A stretch of 64,000 nt of DNA from Megalopta genalis (lineage: Eukaryota > Arthropoda > Insecta > Hymenoptera > Halictidae). The number at the start of each line of letters is the position of its first letter. Position 1 is the stretch's first letter. Below the pieces are notes generated by a model. That model was not told the origin of the DNA. It did no database searches and worked only from the letters and a program-made list of their open reading frames with translations. Positions 20,148-32,107 of the stretch are shown here, in pieces. The translations under genes and the position numbers were made by a program. The stretch is from assembly GCF_051020955.1 (NCBI RefSeq), contig NC_135016.1, forward strand, positions 17,280,501 to 17,344,500. The letters run 5' to 3'.

Positions 20148-21718
20148 TCTCGTATTCCGAGGACAGCTCGCTCGGTGAGCTGTTTCCGAAACCACCGATC
20201 ACCGAGAACAGGGTGCGCGCAGGCTGCGTCACGGGAACGCAGAACAGACCCCGGGAGAAAATTATGAGAAAGTCTGCGGCGGAAGCTGATATTTCGACCA
20301 AGTTTCTGTACTCGCATTCGGGGCTAAAAGCCTCTCGAGTTGCGGGCTAGCCGACGGGTGCCAGCTGCGTCTGAGGAGCAGCTCTCCCACCGTTGCCACG
20401 ACGATAATTTACAAACAATTATTCGGAACCGGCCGCCGCCGCCGCCGTGCCGGTGGCCTCGGGCTGTGTTCTCATTCCCGTCGTCGAGCCGTTTTTCGGC
20501 TTCCTTCCCTCTCCAACCCCCGATTGTGCCGCACCCCTCGAATACGTCGCGAAAAATCGACCGTCGCGAAAACCGGCGGCGAAACCTGGACCCTGTGTCT
20601 TCGCCGAGACATTTCGAGACCTCCGTCGAAATTATGGCATTCGTTTACTCGTACATGTCCCCCCGTCCGACGGAAATCGTATCGAACATATTCGACTTTC
20701 GTGTAAAACTTTTACGTAAAAATTCTTCGATACGTGACTTCGTTTTACATTTTGTTGAGTTGTTCCTTAAATATCGCTGAAAACGTAACAGAGTTCACAC
20801 CGCCGAAGTTTCTTCGGACTCGGCATTTTCGTTCGACAGGTGCCCGCCGCGTTCGACTAAAAAAAAATATGTGAAAAAGCCAATCCGTCGAGATTAATCA
20901 AGATTAAACAGCTCGCTTTAATTGGCAGAAATGTTCGCCGAGGCGGAGCCTTTATCTTCATTAATCACGCGTTAACATTTTAACCATCGAATTTTCGGGC
21001 ACCGTTCGAGATTATCCTAGCAGATTAGAGCCGGCAGTAATCAACTGACCTATCGAAAGTATTTATATCGAACTGTATTAATGACCTCGTGTACACGGAT
21101 CGGGCAGCTGCTGGCCAGAGGTTGGTCGGATCGTCGTGAAACGTAATAACCCGGCAGCGATTTAATCGCGACATCGGCGCCCGCTGCTTGTATCTGATAA
21201 CCGACGGTCGCCCTGCCAAGGAGATTATCTTAATGGAATTTAATCGCCGGATTCGTTATATCGGCCGTCGGGGAACGCTCCCCAGGCCGGAGACAGGAAA
21301 TTTCACCCGCTACCCAGAGGCACGCGCCCGACTCGTTCGTCGTTCCCGGGGCCGAGAGGCCACCTATCTAATTCGTGCCGCTCGTAATTCAGCATTAACT
21401 CATCCTGTGTCGCGACGGACTACGGCTGATATTCGATTATCGAGGGCTCGCGGCTAATTCTTTTGTTCGGCTACAAAGATTTTGCTGCGCCAGAAGCACC
21501 GGCAACCTCTGGGAAAAACGACGACGTCGAGGCAGACAGCAGACAATCGATAAATACAGTGATTTCTTTCAGAAGTGTTTGGGGGTCGGGATTGAAATCG
21601 GCAGATATGAGAATGCTAAGTCGCAATTTTTTGGGTCTCGCGGCTCGGGTTTTGAGAAACTCGAGACAGACGGCAAAAAAGGCAGCGGCCGGCGTTGTTC
21701 TAATTTTTTGCCAATATT
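20148..21718. other. Spacer with CpG-rich parts, no gene recognised
   Basis: CpG-rich at about 20330-20640 and 21180-21460. Frames there overlap on both strands and show no domain. No RNA gene seen. Confidence 0.4.
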
Positions 21719-22006
21719 CGAAGGCAATTTGGAGGCCATATGATACTATTCGAAGGCAATTCGGAGGCCATATGACACTATTCGAAGGCAATTCGGAGGC
21801 CACGTGACACGATTCGAAGGCAATTCGTAGACTACTTGACACGATTGGAAGACAATTCGTAGACAACTTGACACGATTCGAAGGCAATTCGGAGGGCACA
21901 TGACACGATTCGAAGGAAATTCAGAGACCACGTGCCACGATTCGAAGACAATTCAGAGACCACGTGCCACTATTCGAAGATAATTCGCAGGTCACATAGC
22001 ACAGGG
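21719..22006. repeat. 32-bp minisatellite, nine copies
   Basis: Copies start at 21719, 21751, 21783, 21815, 21847, 21879, 21911, 21943 and 21975, exactly 32 bp apart. The unit resembles CGAAGGCAATTCGGAGGCCA then TATGACACGATT. Substitutions accumulate toward the right. Frames across it are repeat artefacts. Confidence 0.95.
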
Positions 22007-22870
22007 AAATTCACAGCAATCCGAAATTTGGCATTTCCGGGAGAAGTTACTGTAGTTTGTTGTACCTTACCTTCCGGCGCACCTTAGATTTATGAGATGA
22101 GTTGGGAAGAGGATTCACTGTGGCTTACCTAGTAACAAAAAGAAAATTGTGGTTAGTATATACGTATGTATCACCTCTACATGTCTTTCTACAAACTACT
22201 TACGCACACACAATTATGATTATCTCAAGACAATTAAATTCGCATGTCATCAATACAATAATATAAAAACACTATAACAAGTTATAATTAATAATATTTT
22301 TTAATATTAAGGGATTAAAGTGAAACTGTACGAATGTATGTATGGTTGAATGTATATTTATTGTTAATATTTCTTGTCGCGAAGACTTCTCGTCTACACT
22401 TTTGCGTATTTTATTATATTCAAATAGTTCATAAAAACTCTGCATTGCCAAAGATTTGTATTCAAAACTTAATTTTGATTCGAACGTTAAATCGAAGTAA
22501 AATATATTTCAAATTCACACGTTGCTACTTGTCTCAAATGCGTCCTCTGCGTCCTCTTGTACTCGGCACATTGAAAGTTATTCCATAAAATCCGTACCGA
22601 GGCGAAAACGTCCGCCATCGACGAAAATTTAACGAAGCGCGAGAACGTTCGCGTGGCGAACGCAATAAGAATAATCCAGTCGACTTTTGTCCACGCGTAC
22701 ACTATGAATTCGAAAGCTTCGATTTGAAACGCTTCGCTCAAACGGGGATTATCGATTGAATTTAACCGCGTCTTTGATCCGCGGACAATCGAAGCTTGTC
22801 TGCTCGAGCAAGAGTATCCTTGGAAGCGTAAAAAACCATCGGACGGACGACGACGACAATTACGAAAACC

Positions 22871-22871
<1 letters not shown>
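22007..22871. other. Unassigned spacer
   Basis: AT-rich to about 22580, then mixed. Nothing recognised. Confidence 0.4.

Positions 22872-22910
<39 letters not shown>
22872..22910. repeat. (GA)n microsatellite
   Basis: About 38 bp of pure (GA)n. Confidence 0.95.
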
Positions 22911-22912
<2 letters not shown>

Positions 22913-23560
22913 AGGTGCTTGGTTAATTTCGTCGCGGTCCATTTTCTCAAATGAAACGCGAGTTCCGGCGAGAGAATTCCTTTCGGCAGTAGGTTAAACG
23001 GATTTTTATTCATAGTTCGCGGGACCGTTCCTCGGGTCGAAGCCCCGCGAGAAGGCTATTCCCGCTGCGCGGGGGCCACTCTTCTCCTCGCCTCTGTGTT
23101 TCGACTATGGTTTTTAACAATTTATTTACCGGCCGGGGGTCGTGTTTGAAGTCCCGCCCGGCATTATACAGAATTAAATAGTCATGTTAAGCTCGACGCT
23201 GAGAACATGAATATGTACCGAGCGGGTATTTACATGGTGCCCCGACCACCGTTGCGAACGTCAATTTGCTTTTGAGGTCGGTCGGATTTAATTAAAATTA
23301 ATCGCGGCCGCGCCGAAAAGGCGAATAAATGCCGAAAAATACGGAGCCGGTTATTTGTTCGCGTTCAATTTTATCAATATACACGCGTGTTATGAACAAT
23401 ATAACCTGACAATGCCCCGGTTTTTTGGTCGATTTGCTTTTGAAATTAATTCCACGGTTTACCGAGCCTCCGAATTGTCAGCCGCACGAGTTGCTCCCCT
23501 GCGCTAGCCTCTCCGAGCGAAACAGGTAAAACCGTGGTCGTTTAAAAAAGAAAAAAAAAT
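22911..23560. other. Unassigned spacer
   Basis: Mixed composition; an A-run at about 23545-23560 directly precedes the composite repeat. Confidence 0.4.
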
Positions 23561-23653
23561 ATTGTCTGCCAAAGGAAATGAAACGGCACTTTTTTTCGCG
23601 GAAACGCGAACTAGGTCTTACGGTGTCGATGATCATCCTAATCGCAATCTGTA

Positions 23654-23901
23654 CAGGTTGGTTCACCTAAATAAGGCCACCTAAATATCTCCTCTAATTG
23701 AGGGGGTACAAAAACCATTTTTTTATGCTATTTCAATGCTTTGGAAGAACCATCGTATTGCAACAAAAATTCTTTTTCTGAGGTTATTCTTTTTCGAAAT
23801 TTTCAAGGTCATCGGTGTTTTTTATTGCCTATAATGGCATAAAAAATTTTTCTCGTAGCCCCGCAATTAGAGGAGATATTTAGGTGGCCTTATTTAGATG
23901 G
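23654..23901. mobile_element. Pal-C MITE, right tip deleted
   Basis: The left end is CAGGTTGGTTCACCTAAATA after TA. The right arm runs to GGTGGCCTTATTTAGATGG and then stops, lacking the terminal CCACCCTG. It is otherwise colinear with 6815-7070. Confidence 0.8.
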
Positions 23902-23957
23902 TATGAATTTGTTCGATTGACGGAAAACCTTTTTTTCAGTACAAGTGTAATTATTAG

Positions 23958-24182
23958 GTCTACCGGAAAGTTCTGTCCGTTTGAGAAATGAAAGGAAACA
24001 ATAGATTTTTCATAAATTTAGTAATATTTATTGTACAATATAATTTCCGTCGTTACTTATGACCTCTTGCCAGCGTGATGGCAATTTGTGAGTAATATTT
24101 TTCAAAAATATATGTCTCAGATGAATATGTGCATATCTATTGAAATTTGCAATGACATTATCAGACAGAACTTTCCGGTAGA
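23958..24182 (-). mobile_element. Internally deleted mariner element, copy 2
   Basis: The left end is TTAGGTCTACCGGAAAGTTC as in copy 1. The right end stops at ACTTTCCGGTAGA, a few bases short of the full terminal repeat. The internal deletion has the same endpoints as copy 1, so both descend from one deleted ancestor. Confidence 0.83.
24028..24165 (-). pseudogene. Mariner transposase C-terminal remnant, copy 2
   Basis: Minus-strand frame ending HKLPSRWQEVISNDGNYIVQ and a stop. Differences from copy 1 are few and mostly conservative (V/I, M/I, N/K), and the frame is not broken. It encodes only the extreme C-terminus and cannot be active. Confidence 0.8.
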
Positions 24183-24184
24183 AT

Positions 24185-24291
24185 AAGTAATAATATATAA
24201 AATAATCTCTATAATAATATATATATATTTTTTTATATTATATATATATATTTTTCATTATATATATAATAAATATTTAAAAAAATATATT

Positions 24292-24331
<40 letters not shown>

Positions 24332-24360
24332 TTATTATATAATTTTATATAATATATCAA
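24185..24360. repeat. AT simple-sequence tract
   Basis: Alternating AT runs including a (TA)n block around 24293-24327. It abuts the right end of the composite repeat. Confidence 0.9.
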
Positions 24361-26460
24361 AATTCTCCTAACGAAGACGCCTGTTCCCTCGTTTCCACGA
24401 ATACGTTCCGAATAATCTCCGAATGCTATCGGTAACGGTGCACCGTACCGGCGATAGTTATTTCAACGACTGAAACTTCGCACTTTTCGAAGCTAATATC
24501 CACTCGGAATTAATAATTAAATGCCCTTTTCGTTGTATAATACCGGTAATTGCCCGTCCATTAAATTCTAATGCGAGCCCATTAAACTTTTATAGGACGG
24601 GTTAAAATAGTAAGTTGAAACCGGGTTTCGCTTGTAACGGCGAGCGAACGCATCAAACAAATTGCCGGGTCGCAAGAAATAAACCGACCCGGCAAAAAAC
24701 GTTAATAAAACGTTTGATAAAATACGTTCGCGGAATGCGAATGATATTTTACGGGAACGAGCAGGTGAAAGGGCTGGCTGGCGTATTGATAAGCCCCATT
24801 AAATGGGGGAAAATGGTAATGGATTTTTAGTTAAATATTGCTACAATGAGAAACTTCCGAGCAAAATTAATTGAAACGGGAAACTTCGAATAGGAACTTG
24901 AAACAGGTTCCAGCTCGGTGCCGGCATTACGGCTATCTCGCCAACGATAGCACCGCGGATCCAATATTATCCGGGAGAGCGATGGTTTCTTCGCGATATT
25001 TCGAATCGAAGTATCTGTGTTCCACCTTACGCGGCACGGCACCTTTTTGTCGAAAGTAAACGAGCTCGACGCGTCCTTCTGCAAACTACTTACGCCGGGC
25101 AAATTGTAGTCATCTCGAGACTATTCAATTCTTGCGTAAACTGTGTTTTGTGTACACCGTGCGCCAACCTGCGTCGGGGACTCATTTATGACTCGACCAA
25201 ATAATTTAACGAGCCAGATGACTCGGGCGGGCCTTATATGCAGTTTTGCATTATATGCAATTATATACAGTTAGACAAATTGAGCGTGCACTTTTTTTTA
25301 GAATGCAATAACTATTTTAAAACTGGACTTAAGTGGCTTGAATCTTTATTTTTAGATAATAGAGGAACTAATCTACTGGTCTGCCTTTTTTTAAATTTTG
25401 CTATTACTTCAGATGACAAAAAATAAATAAAAGACCCTTGTTTTTTAACCTTTTTATTTAATCTTGCCATTCGTTATACTACATTTGCGGAGTGAATACG
25501 CGTCAATACGTCGCGCTAACCTGCAAAAAACGCTGGAAATTCGTCAACTTCGAACGCGCGTAATTTTTCAACGAATAAATTCGGGATTGATTAAAATTGA
25601 TTACCTTCCTAGATTCAGGACTTCGATTTGTCGACTTTTCTCGACAAAACCCATCGAAGCGTGCGCGAAAAGTCGAAAAACTAGAAGCCCCCGAGGAAAA
25701 GTTTGGCCAACATTTTTATTTTATTTTTTAGGAATAAACTGCGATAATAATTCTTTTCAAGTCGCCCAGTCTTTGTTCCTAAACCGAAGGACAATTTGGA
25801 AGAATATGCCGTAACCGGCGCATCGAAACCACGGTGTCGCTTAATCGTTTACTGATCCGCGATAAAAAGCCTTCCCGTGATTTTCTCACCGAGAAACGAG
25901 CGTAAAGGGAAACGGCGACGGGGGACGGTGTGTTAAACACGATCGTGGATCTTTTCGCGTCGTGTCAAAATCTCGTCTCATTGTGAGAGCGTGAATCGAC
26001 GGCAAACGCGGCATTCACGGCGGAGAATTGAAAACGAGCGACTCGAATCGGTGGTGGAGGGGGGGGGGGGTTGGAAGTCGAGAGGACGGGGCGTAATAAG
26101 CAGCGACGTGACCATCCCGACGACTCGGCAACGGAATGATAAATGTTACCGTTTCCGGTCCGCGTCTTTATTGACTTGACAGCTGCCGCGTTCACCGGAA
26201 CCGAGCCTGCACAACCGTTGCCCCTGACGAGACGCCCGGGGAAAGGGTAGTTTGCTCGCTTGACAAATGGACTTGCGCTTCGAAATGCGATAGCCCACCT
26301 TGGCGATGCATACGGGGTGTTCCGTTTTCAAATCATCCGCGCAATTTCGTATCGAAATATTCGTCGTTCTAGCGGCGACCCTCTGTTTCTAATCGAAGAC
26401 GTAATTGTAACACAATTTTTCTTTCGCTCATTTCATTTACTTCACGTCGCATTTGATTAA
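24361..26460. other. Unassigned spacer, about 2.1 kb
   Basis: Moderate GC, no tandem array and no palindrome comparable with the families listed. A G-run lies near 26056-26070. Frames of 60-116 codons occur on both strands without a domain. CTGCAAACTACTTACGC with downstream similarity near 25078 resembles CTACAAACTACTTACGC near 22191, a short dispersed match. Confidence 0.4.
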
Positions 26461-26828
26461 TTAGCGACCACTTGTGGGATAATATTTGTAAAGTTATATG
26501 CAATGTAATGTTTAATATATTAATATAATATTTGTTAAATTAATTATATACATTATAATATAATTATACATATTATATATATAATTTAATATGATTAATA
26601 TTATATAATTATATAATATTACATAATAATTTAATTAATTTAATATAATTTATATATACTTAATATTTAATATTTATAAATATAAATTGTATTAAATTAT
26701 ATATATATATATATAATATGTATAATTATATTATAATGTATATAATTAATTTAACAAATATTAAATTAATATATTACATATTACACTGCATGTAACTTTA
26801 CAAATATTATCCCACAAGTGGTCTCTAA
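26461..26828. mobile_element. 368-bp AT-rich palindrome, unassigned foldback element
   Basis: The whole block is a near-perfect inverted repeat. The left arm starts TTAGCGACCACTTGTGGGAT and continues AATATTTGTAAAGTTATATG. The right arm is its complement, ending ATCCCACAAGTGGTCTCTAA-like sequence. The inner parts (TTTGTTAAATTAATTATATA and partner) also pair. The centre is AT-rich. The distinct non-AT tips argue for a transposable foldback element and against a chance AT palindrome. No matching copy is seen elsewhere in the window. Confidence 0.72.
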
Positions 26829-27402
26829 TATTGCTATTATATAATATTAATTATATTAAATTATATTAATAATACATGTAATATGTATTTCTGCATAATA
26901 TTTTTACATTATTTTCTCAATCTAGGCTTCCTAACCCTTTCACAGGCACTATGAATTAGGAATTATGCTTCCCACCAAATGGGATTTCGATGAGCATTAT
27001 TATATTAATAGTATATATATACTATTATAATATATATATATATAATATTATATATTATTAATATATATAATATTATTATTATTTTATATTTATTATATTT
27101 ATCCGGTGCGATTAGATTAGGCGTCGGAATGTCGCCTCGCTTCACGAAAGCTTCGTTCCTCGAACGAAGGGCCGCGAAGACAGCCGTGCAACTTCTTTCC
27201 CATTAATCAGAAGAAGATGAAATGCGTCGACGACCGGTGGCAGCGTTTCGCAACAACCGGCGCAGACATCCATCGGTCTTAATACACGGGCTAAGTACAT
27301 AATCGCATTATTATCCGACGTATACCCGAGCAGCGCTTCCACCCTAGTAATTATTAATTGTTTATCAAGTTGGCCGTAGGCCGTTCCAACTTCGCGAAGC
27401 AA
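26829..27402. other. AT-rich spacer
   Basis: AT simple sequence at about 26850-26900 and 27000-27100. TAACCCTTTCACAGGCAC near 26935 resembles a lone TTAA-type element end with no partner. Nothing coding. Confidence 0.4.
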
Positions 27403-27436
27403 GAGAGAGAAAGAGAGAGAGAGAGAGAGAGGGAGA
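27403..27436. repeat. (GA)n microsatellite
   Basis: (GA)n with one AAA interruption. Confidence 0.9.
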
Positions 27437-28343
27437 GCGCGAACACGAGAGAGGGGTTCATTACCTTAAAACATTATTTCCCCGATGTAAACTCGCGAAA
27501 GCGGTGCCGGGCAAAGGGGGCAACTTATATCGATGAGAAATTCCTGTTCTCGAACGGTCAACAAACCGTGAGCAAATAATTGCAAAAGAAGCAACGGGAA
27601 CGAAGTTGTTGCCGGGACGTCGGCGCGGGCACGGAGGGCAAAGGGCCTGGAACGTGGAAGTCTGATCATTTTATTGCGGGAGCGTTTTAGAGTTATGTTT
27701 AAGAAGGCCCGCAACTTAACAAAGTTGCCGGAACCCGAGGGATTCTCACGGTAACGCGATTCGTTGCGCTAAAGACGACTCCGGCTCGACTCGACTCGAG
27801 TCGACTCCGAGAAGTTCGTTAGGAGTCGACTTTGTTATCGGGAGCACTGAAAAGCGATATCGATTTCTTTGAAATCGAATAAATATTGTCAATTTGCTAG
27901 CTAGGAGATGATTTACTGTCACGCAATTTACGCGCTAATTGAATTTATCGACGTTTAGCGTATATAGCGGTGCTTTTTTTTAAAAAAAGAATTTAGATGT
28001 AGCGTTATGAAATGGGAGGCTGAACTAATTAATTTTTTGTATTATATTTTCAGCGTCTTCTACGAAAGACGATTCTTAAATTTTTGTTATAGGCTCGAAT
28101 TAAAAAAAATTAAAAGAGAGATTTTTATTTCTTTGTCATTCTAAGTAATAGCAAAATTGAAAACGAAATTAAAAGCAAGATTAAAAACGAAAGCATTTCA
28201 GTCATTGTCTAGTAGACTAATAATATATAATATCGAATATTATATTATATAATATAATATAATAATAATAATAATAATATAATATAATTATATAAAAGTT
28301 ATATAAAACAGTGATGTAGGAACAACGTCGGCAATTTTGAATA
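27437..28343. other. Unassigned spacer
   Basis: A palindromic GACTCGACTCGAGTCGAC motif lies near 27787-27808. AT microsatellite at about 28220-28290. Nothing coding. Confidence 0.4.
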
Positions 28344-28375
28344 CAGCGATGCCTCTCTAATTGACGCTCAGATTA
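28344..28375. mobile_element. Lone Pal-A end
   Basis: After TA: CAGCGATGCCTCTCTAATTG then ACGCTCAGATT. No second arm follows, so it is a truncated relic. Confidence 0.6.
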
Positions 28376-29584
28376 ATTATAATTTAGACAGAGAATAATA
28401 CGCGCAATATGCTAGAATATTACGGAATATACCGGAATAGCGTCGACGCAGAAAAACCGCTTTAGTCTGTTGGTATTAGAGAAACTAATTCTATGCGCTC
28501 GACGTTTGGTTCGCGATCACGCGAACCTTTATTGAACGTGGTTCCGGGCCGAAATCGGATTAGCAGTTTTTAATTCACTTTTTTTGCCCGGTAATCGGAT
28601 GCAAAAATTTCGAAAAATTCTGGCATGTTGCGGCCATCGAGGCACGCGTCGGCGAATCTTTTTTCCTGATATTTTATGAAAAATCCCGGCCGTTGATCCA
28701 AAGCGTTAGAAAATTGGGAAATATGCAGATTTTTTTTATCGGATTTTAGGAACGACAATTTTTAACGACCCGCCGTTATGGCCGACGGTACTTTCACGCG
28801 GACTCCCCACATTTTCACGATTATTTCATCGAAGAATTTCGTCGATGAAAAAAACGTCGAAATGATCGAAACGAGCTTCCGTTCATTTCGAATAATATCG
28901 CAGCGCGATCCATTCGGAACGTGTCGAGGTCCCGATTAAACTGCCCGATATCCCGCGATCTACTTGATTTAGCAACTGTCCCGTTAGGCGCGACATAAAA
29001 ACCTGCATACCCGGGAGTACCTTTATCAATCACCCAGTTATCAGAAGGGTGCGCCCCGGCGGAGAGTTAAAACGGAGTGGCCTGGGCACACAGTTCGCCG
29101 GTCTGAACGACTCCGGCGTTATGAGGAATGCCCGTCGTAAACGCTATCGTTTGCGTACTAATTGTTTATTATCTGGACGATTTATCTGTTTAATTCAGGT
29201 GGAAATGGCTCGCGTCGCAATCGCGGCGCCCGATTTTTATCGTGCCGCTCTAATGAATCGTTAAATGGAACGACCGGTGTGTTTCTGAATTGATGAACAG
29301 GGAAAGAACACGTGCGGTGTATCGCGGCACGCGCGCCGGATTCATCGCGACACGCGTCGAAAGCGTATATCAGCTTCGTGATTCGCCCACGGAAAAACGC
29401 TTTGGCCGAACTTTCGAACGTCGGGATCACACACCTTCGGCAACCAGAAATCTTCGGGTCGTAGTTGTTACCGGTAACCGTAAGTAATGTCTAGATCGCG
29501 GACCTTCGCGGTGAATTGTGAGAAACATAGGTTTTCTCTTTTAATTGTAGCAACACAGTGGCCCACAAAAGCGACATACACCTT
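28376..29584. other. Unassigned spacer
   Basis: Mixed composition with some CpG-rich parts; no recognised feature. Confidence 0.4.
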
Positions 29585-29877
29585 TTAACCAGTTTAGCTG
29601 TGGCGACTCTTTTTTGGAACGCGTATATCTATATGTGTCGCGAGAGAACTAAGCGATGACGAGTATACTCGTCGAACAAATCGAAGAAATCTATTACATT
29701 ACACCTAATCGTCGAATAATTAGGAACAGTTTCGCGCGACGCTTTTCGCCGTAAATGCGACAGTTTTTCTGTAACCGTAGACAAATCGTTACTTTCGAAC
29801 TCCTAAACTGGTCATGGAGAAGTGACAGTATTTTGCGCCATGACGAGTATACTCGTCAAACACAGCTAACTGATTAA
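29585..29877. mobile_element. TTAA-4 piggyBac-like MITE with GACGAGTATACTCGTC palindromes
   Basis: TTAA at 29585-29588 and 29874-29877, 293 bp. Left end TTAACCAGTTTAGCTGTG; right end on the minus strand TTAATCAGTTAGCTGTG. The 16-bp palindrome GACGAGTATACTCGTC occurs twice inside (29658-29673 and 29842-29857). A broken second copy at 41248-41321 has the same end and the same palindrome. It is non-coding. Confidence 0.72.
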
Positions 29878-29885
29878 AACGCAAT

Positions 29886-30087
29886 ATAGTAATGTTTCTC
29901 TAATTGACGTGATGTGAATATTTTGGAAGAGAAGACACGATTCTTCGAGCCTTGTTGCTCGTTTTCTATGGTTATCGATTGTCAAGAACTATAAAAACGA
30001 GTCGCAAGGTTCGAATAATCGTATTTCCTCTTCCCAAATTGTCCACTTATGTATACAACCTCTGCGTCAGTAAGGGAGACATTACTG
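29886..30087. mobile_element. Pal-A hairpin MITE
   Basis: Left end TAGTAATGTTTCTCTAATTG (terminal C lost), right end AAGGGAGACATTACTG followed by TA. The left arm has lost the segment between ACGTGATGTG and TTTTGGAAGAG. The right TA is the point where the next copy begins. Confidence 0.82.
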
Positions 30088-30088
30088 T

Positions 30089-30407
30089 ATACAGAAATGG
30101 ACAATTTGGGAAGAGGAGATACGATTATTCGAGCCCCTTCGAGCTCGTTCTTATAGTTGAGCCGTTTATTTTGAAAGTGGCATAAGTCACTTCTTTTTTT
30201 AATGAAAAGATACCGTTCAATTGTAATTAGTGTTACCATTAACTTTTTAACTTTTTTTTGAAAAAGTGACTTATGCCACTTTCAAAATAAACGGCTCAGT
30301 TGTTGACAATTCGCAATAAAACCAAACCGCAAGGCTCGAATAATCTTCTCTTCCCAAATTATCCATTTTTGTGGACAATCTCTGCGTCAATTACAGAGAC
30401 ATTACCG
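30089..30407. mobile_element. Pal-A interrupted by a Pal-D insertion
   Basis: The left arm starts TACAG and then jumps to AAATGGACAATTTGGGAAGA, so about 30 bp of the end is deleted. It runs to TTCTTATAGT, is interrupted by Pal-D (30158-30298), and resumes at GTTGTTGACAATTCGC. The right end CATTACCG is followed by TA. The interruption is at the loop of the hairpin. Confidence 0.82.
30158..30298. mobile_element. Pal-D palindromic MITE, complete
   Basis: 141 bp with 35-bp inverted ends TGAGCCGTTTATTTTGAAAG then TGGCATAAGTCACTT. It sits inside a Pal-A copy. Comparing the interrupted site with uninterrupted Pal-A copies suggests a 2-bp GT target duplication (TTATAGT | element | GTTGTTGAC). It is non-coding. 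Other pieces are at 279-324 and 53449-53669. Confidence 0.82.
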
Positions 30408-30409
30408 TA

Positions 30410-31846
30410 TTATATCCGCAAAATCGAACGTCCACGGTTACGGGCGAAAATTTCGCACGGCATTCGACGCTGTTCGCCGGCGCATACTTCGAAACTTGAA
30501 TTTTACCGAAACGCTTTGGGGAGAAGGTACCGTTGCGCAACGTGGCCGGAACAGTTAAACAACGTTGTAACTAAGTACATAGGTAAAATATCGCGTTCGG
30601 AACATAAAGCGAAGAATGCGGCCGCGCCGGAACCCCGCGCACGCAACTGCATGTGCACCGACCAGGAGGATCGATCTGATTTCGCTCACCTTTTGACCCG
30701 TTTTCGAGTTAATTGCACACAGTAGTCGCGATAACGCCGAAGAATCTGCTGAACAGTCCGGCAGCGACTGTATATACCGCTAAACAAATCTGAATCGGGC
30801 AGGTTCATCCGTTACCGCGGCGCGATTAAATAGCCGTGTTCCCGTCGATATTATCTACCAGGTGTCAGCCGCGCAACCACGAACACGACGTACCGGTGTC
30901 GCATGCGCTCGCGCGCGCGCGCGTAAAACTGTCAAACTGATATTAACTATTATGCAACGCTAACGGTCCCGGGCTTCTCTCGTTCGCCTCGTTATGCACC
31001 GACGCGACGCGATGCGACGAGACGCGGCGCGAAGCGGCGGACGAATTGCACCGGTGTGCAGGTGCATCTCCTCTTCTGGAGGAGAGGAACGCCGCGCCGG
31101 AGCCCGGATGGATCTACTTTATCGAGCTGCTAGTGGAACGACCGAATATTACAGCGACTTTATACCGCGTTAAAGTGTCGGAGCAATTTCCCGTCGTCGC
31201 GTCGTCCGCCGGCCGGCCTCGAAACGCGACGCGTTTCTTGCTCGCCGGATTCCGCAAGAGGTTTAAAGAACGCGCGTACGGTAGCGCGATCTCGCCTCTC
31301 GTCTCCTCGAATTCTCTTTTTTTTTTTCACGCGATCGTAAACGGGCGTCCCCGCGTTTCTTGCCGGGATAACTCGCGGAGGGATATCGATTCGCGATACA
31401 ACTCGCGGCCAGAGGCCCCGGCATTCCCGGCGCCGTATAAACCAACCGCGAGGAATGAATATTCATAAGTGAGACTTTCGTCGGGCCGCGATGCCGCGAG
31501 GAATTTTACGGTGCGACGAGAAATTATTGTCGCGATAAATCGGCGCGAAAGTCGCGTAGGCTTTTTTTTAGTCCTCGAACCAGCGGCTGGGAGAATATGC
31601 CTGGCATAAGCCGGCCCCGCGACCGGACGATATAACTGCGGACCGATTCCACGGATCGAGTTACGCGGTTCGGAAAAGCGGACGTCCCCTTTTTCTCGAC
31701 GACGCGATGCTCGATTTTGGAAAAAGTTCGTTTACTTCACTTTCTTGCCGAATTCCGCGAATTCCGACAATCTTTTGCTTTTTTATTGCTTATTGAACAG
31801 TTTCGACCTGTGCAAAGAGATTATCCCGCGGATCCGGGTACATAAA
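30410..31846. other. Spacer with CpG-rich centre, no gene recognised
   Basis: CpG-rich at about 30830-31560 including GCGCGCGCGCGCG near 30911. A 140-codon plus frame (31046-31468) lies in this CpG-rich part and overlaps open minus frames; no domain or splice pattern supports it. Confidence 0.4.
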
Positions 31847-31848
31847 TA

Positions 31849-32022
31849 CAGTAATGTCTCCCTTACTGACGCTCAGACTGTCTACAAAAGAATGTCGGAC
31901 TGTCTCAGACAATTTGGGTAGAGAAGATACAATTATTCGATCCTTGCGGTTCATTTTTATAGTTGTTGGCAATCGGCGACTATAAAAAACGAGCCACAGC
32001 CGTCAGTTAGGGAGACATTGCA
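31849..32022. mobile_element. Pal-A with shortened right arm
   Basis: Left end CAGTAATGTCTCCCTTACTG after TA. The right arm jumps from AACGAGCCACA to GCCGTCAGTTAGGGAGACAT, deleting the TACGATTATTCG...GGACAA part. The left arm contains a small inserted GTCGGACTGTCTCAGAC segment. Confidence 0.78.
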
Positions 32023-32039
32023 TTAGCAAACTCTCCGTA

Positions 32040-32107
32040 ATTGATTTTTTATAAAAAAATTTTTTATTTCATCGAACAAATCGGCAATTGCTTAGTTGCC
32101 AACCCAA
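32040..32107 (-). mobile_element. Mariner end, mellifera type
   Basis: On the minus strand the sequence begins TTGGGTTGGCAACTAAGCAA then TTGCCGATTTGTTCGATGAA. TTGGGTTGGCAACTAAG is the terminal repeat of mellifera-group mariners, known from bees and other insects. Only about 65 bp of the element remain; no transposase codons and no second end are visible. Confidence 0.75.

Larger units (their letters stand above)
23561..24182. repeat. Composite dispersed repeat, copy 2
   Basis: Same order and orientation as 6721-7383. Compared with copy 1, the right tip of Pal-C and part of the linker are deleted (GGTGGACCACCCTGTA... is missing before GAATTTGTTCGATTGACGG). It starts after an A-run and ends in an AT microsatellite. 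Confidence 0.85.

Noticed and set aside
21719..22006. Possible CRISPR-like array because of the 32-bp spacing
   Set aside because: The whole 32-bp unit repeats with no unique spacers, and the DNA is eukaryotic in character; it is a minisatellite.
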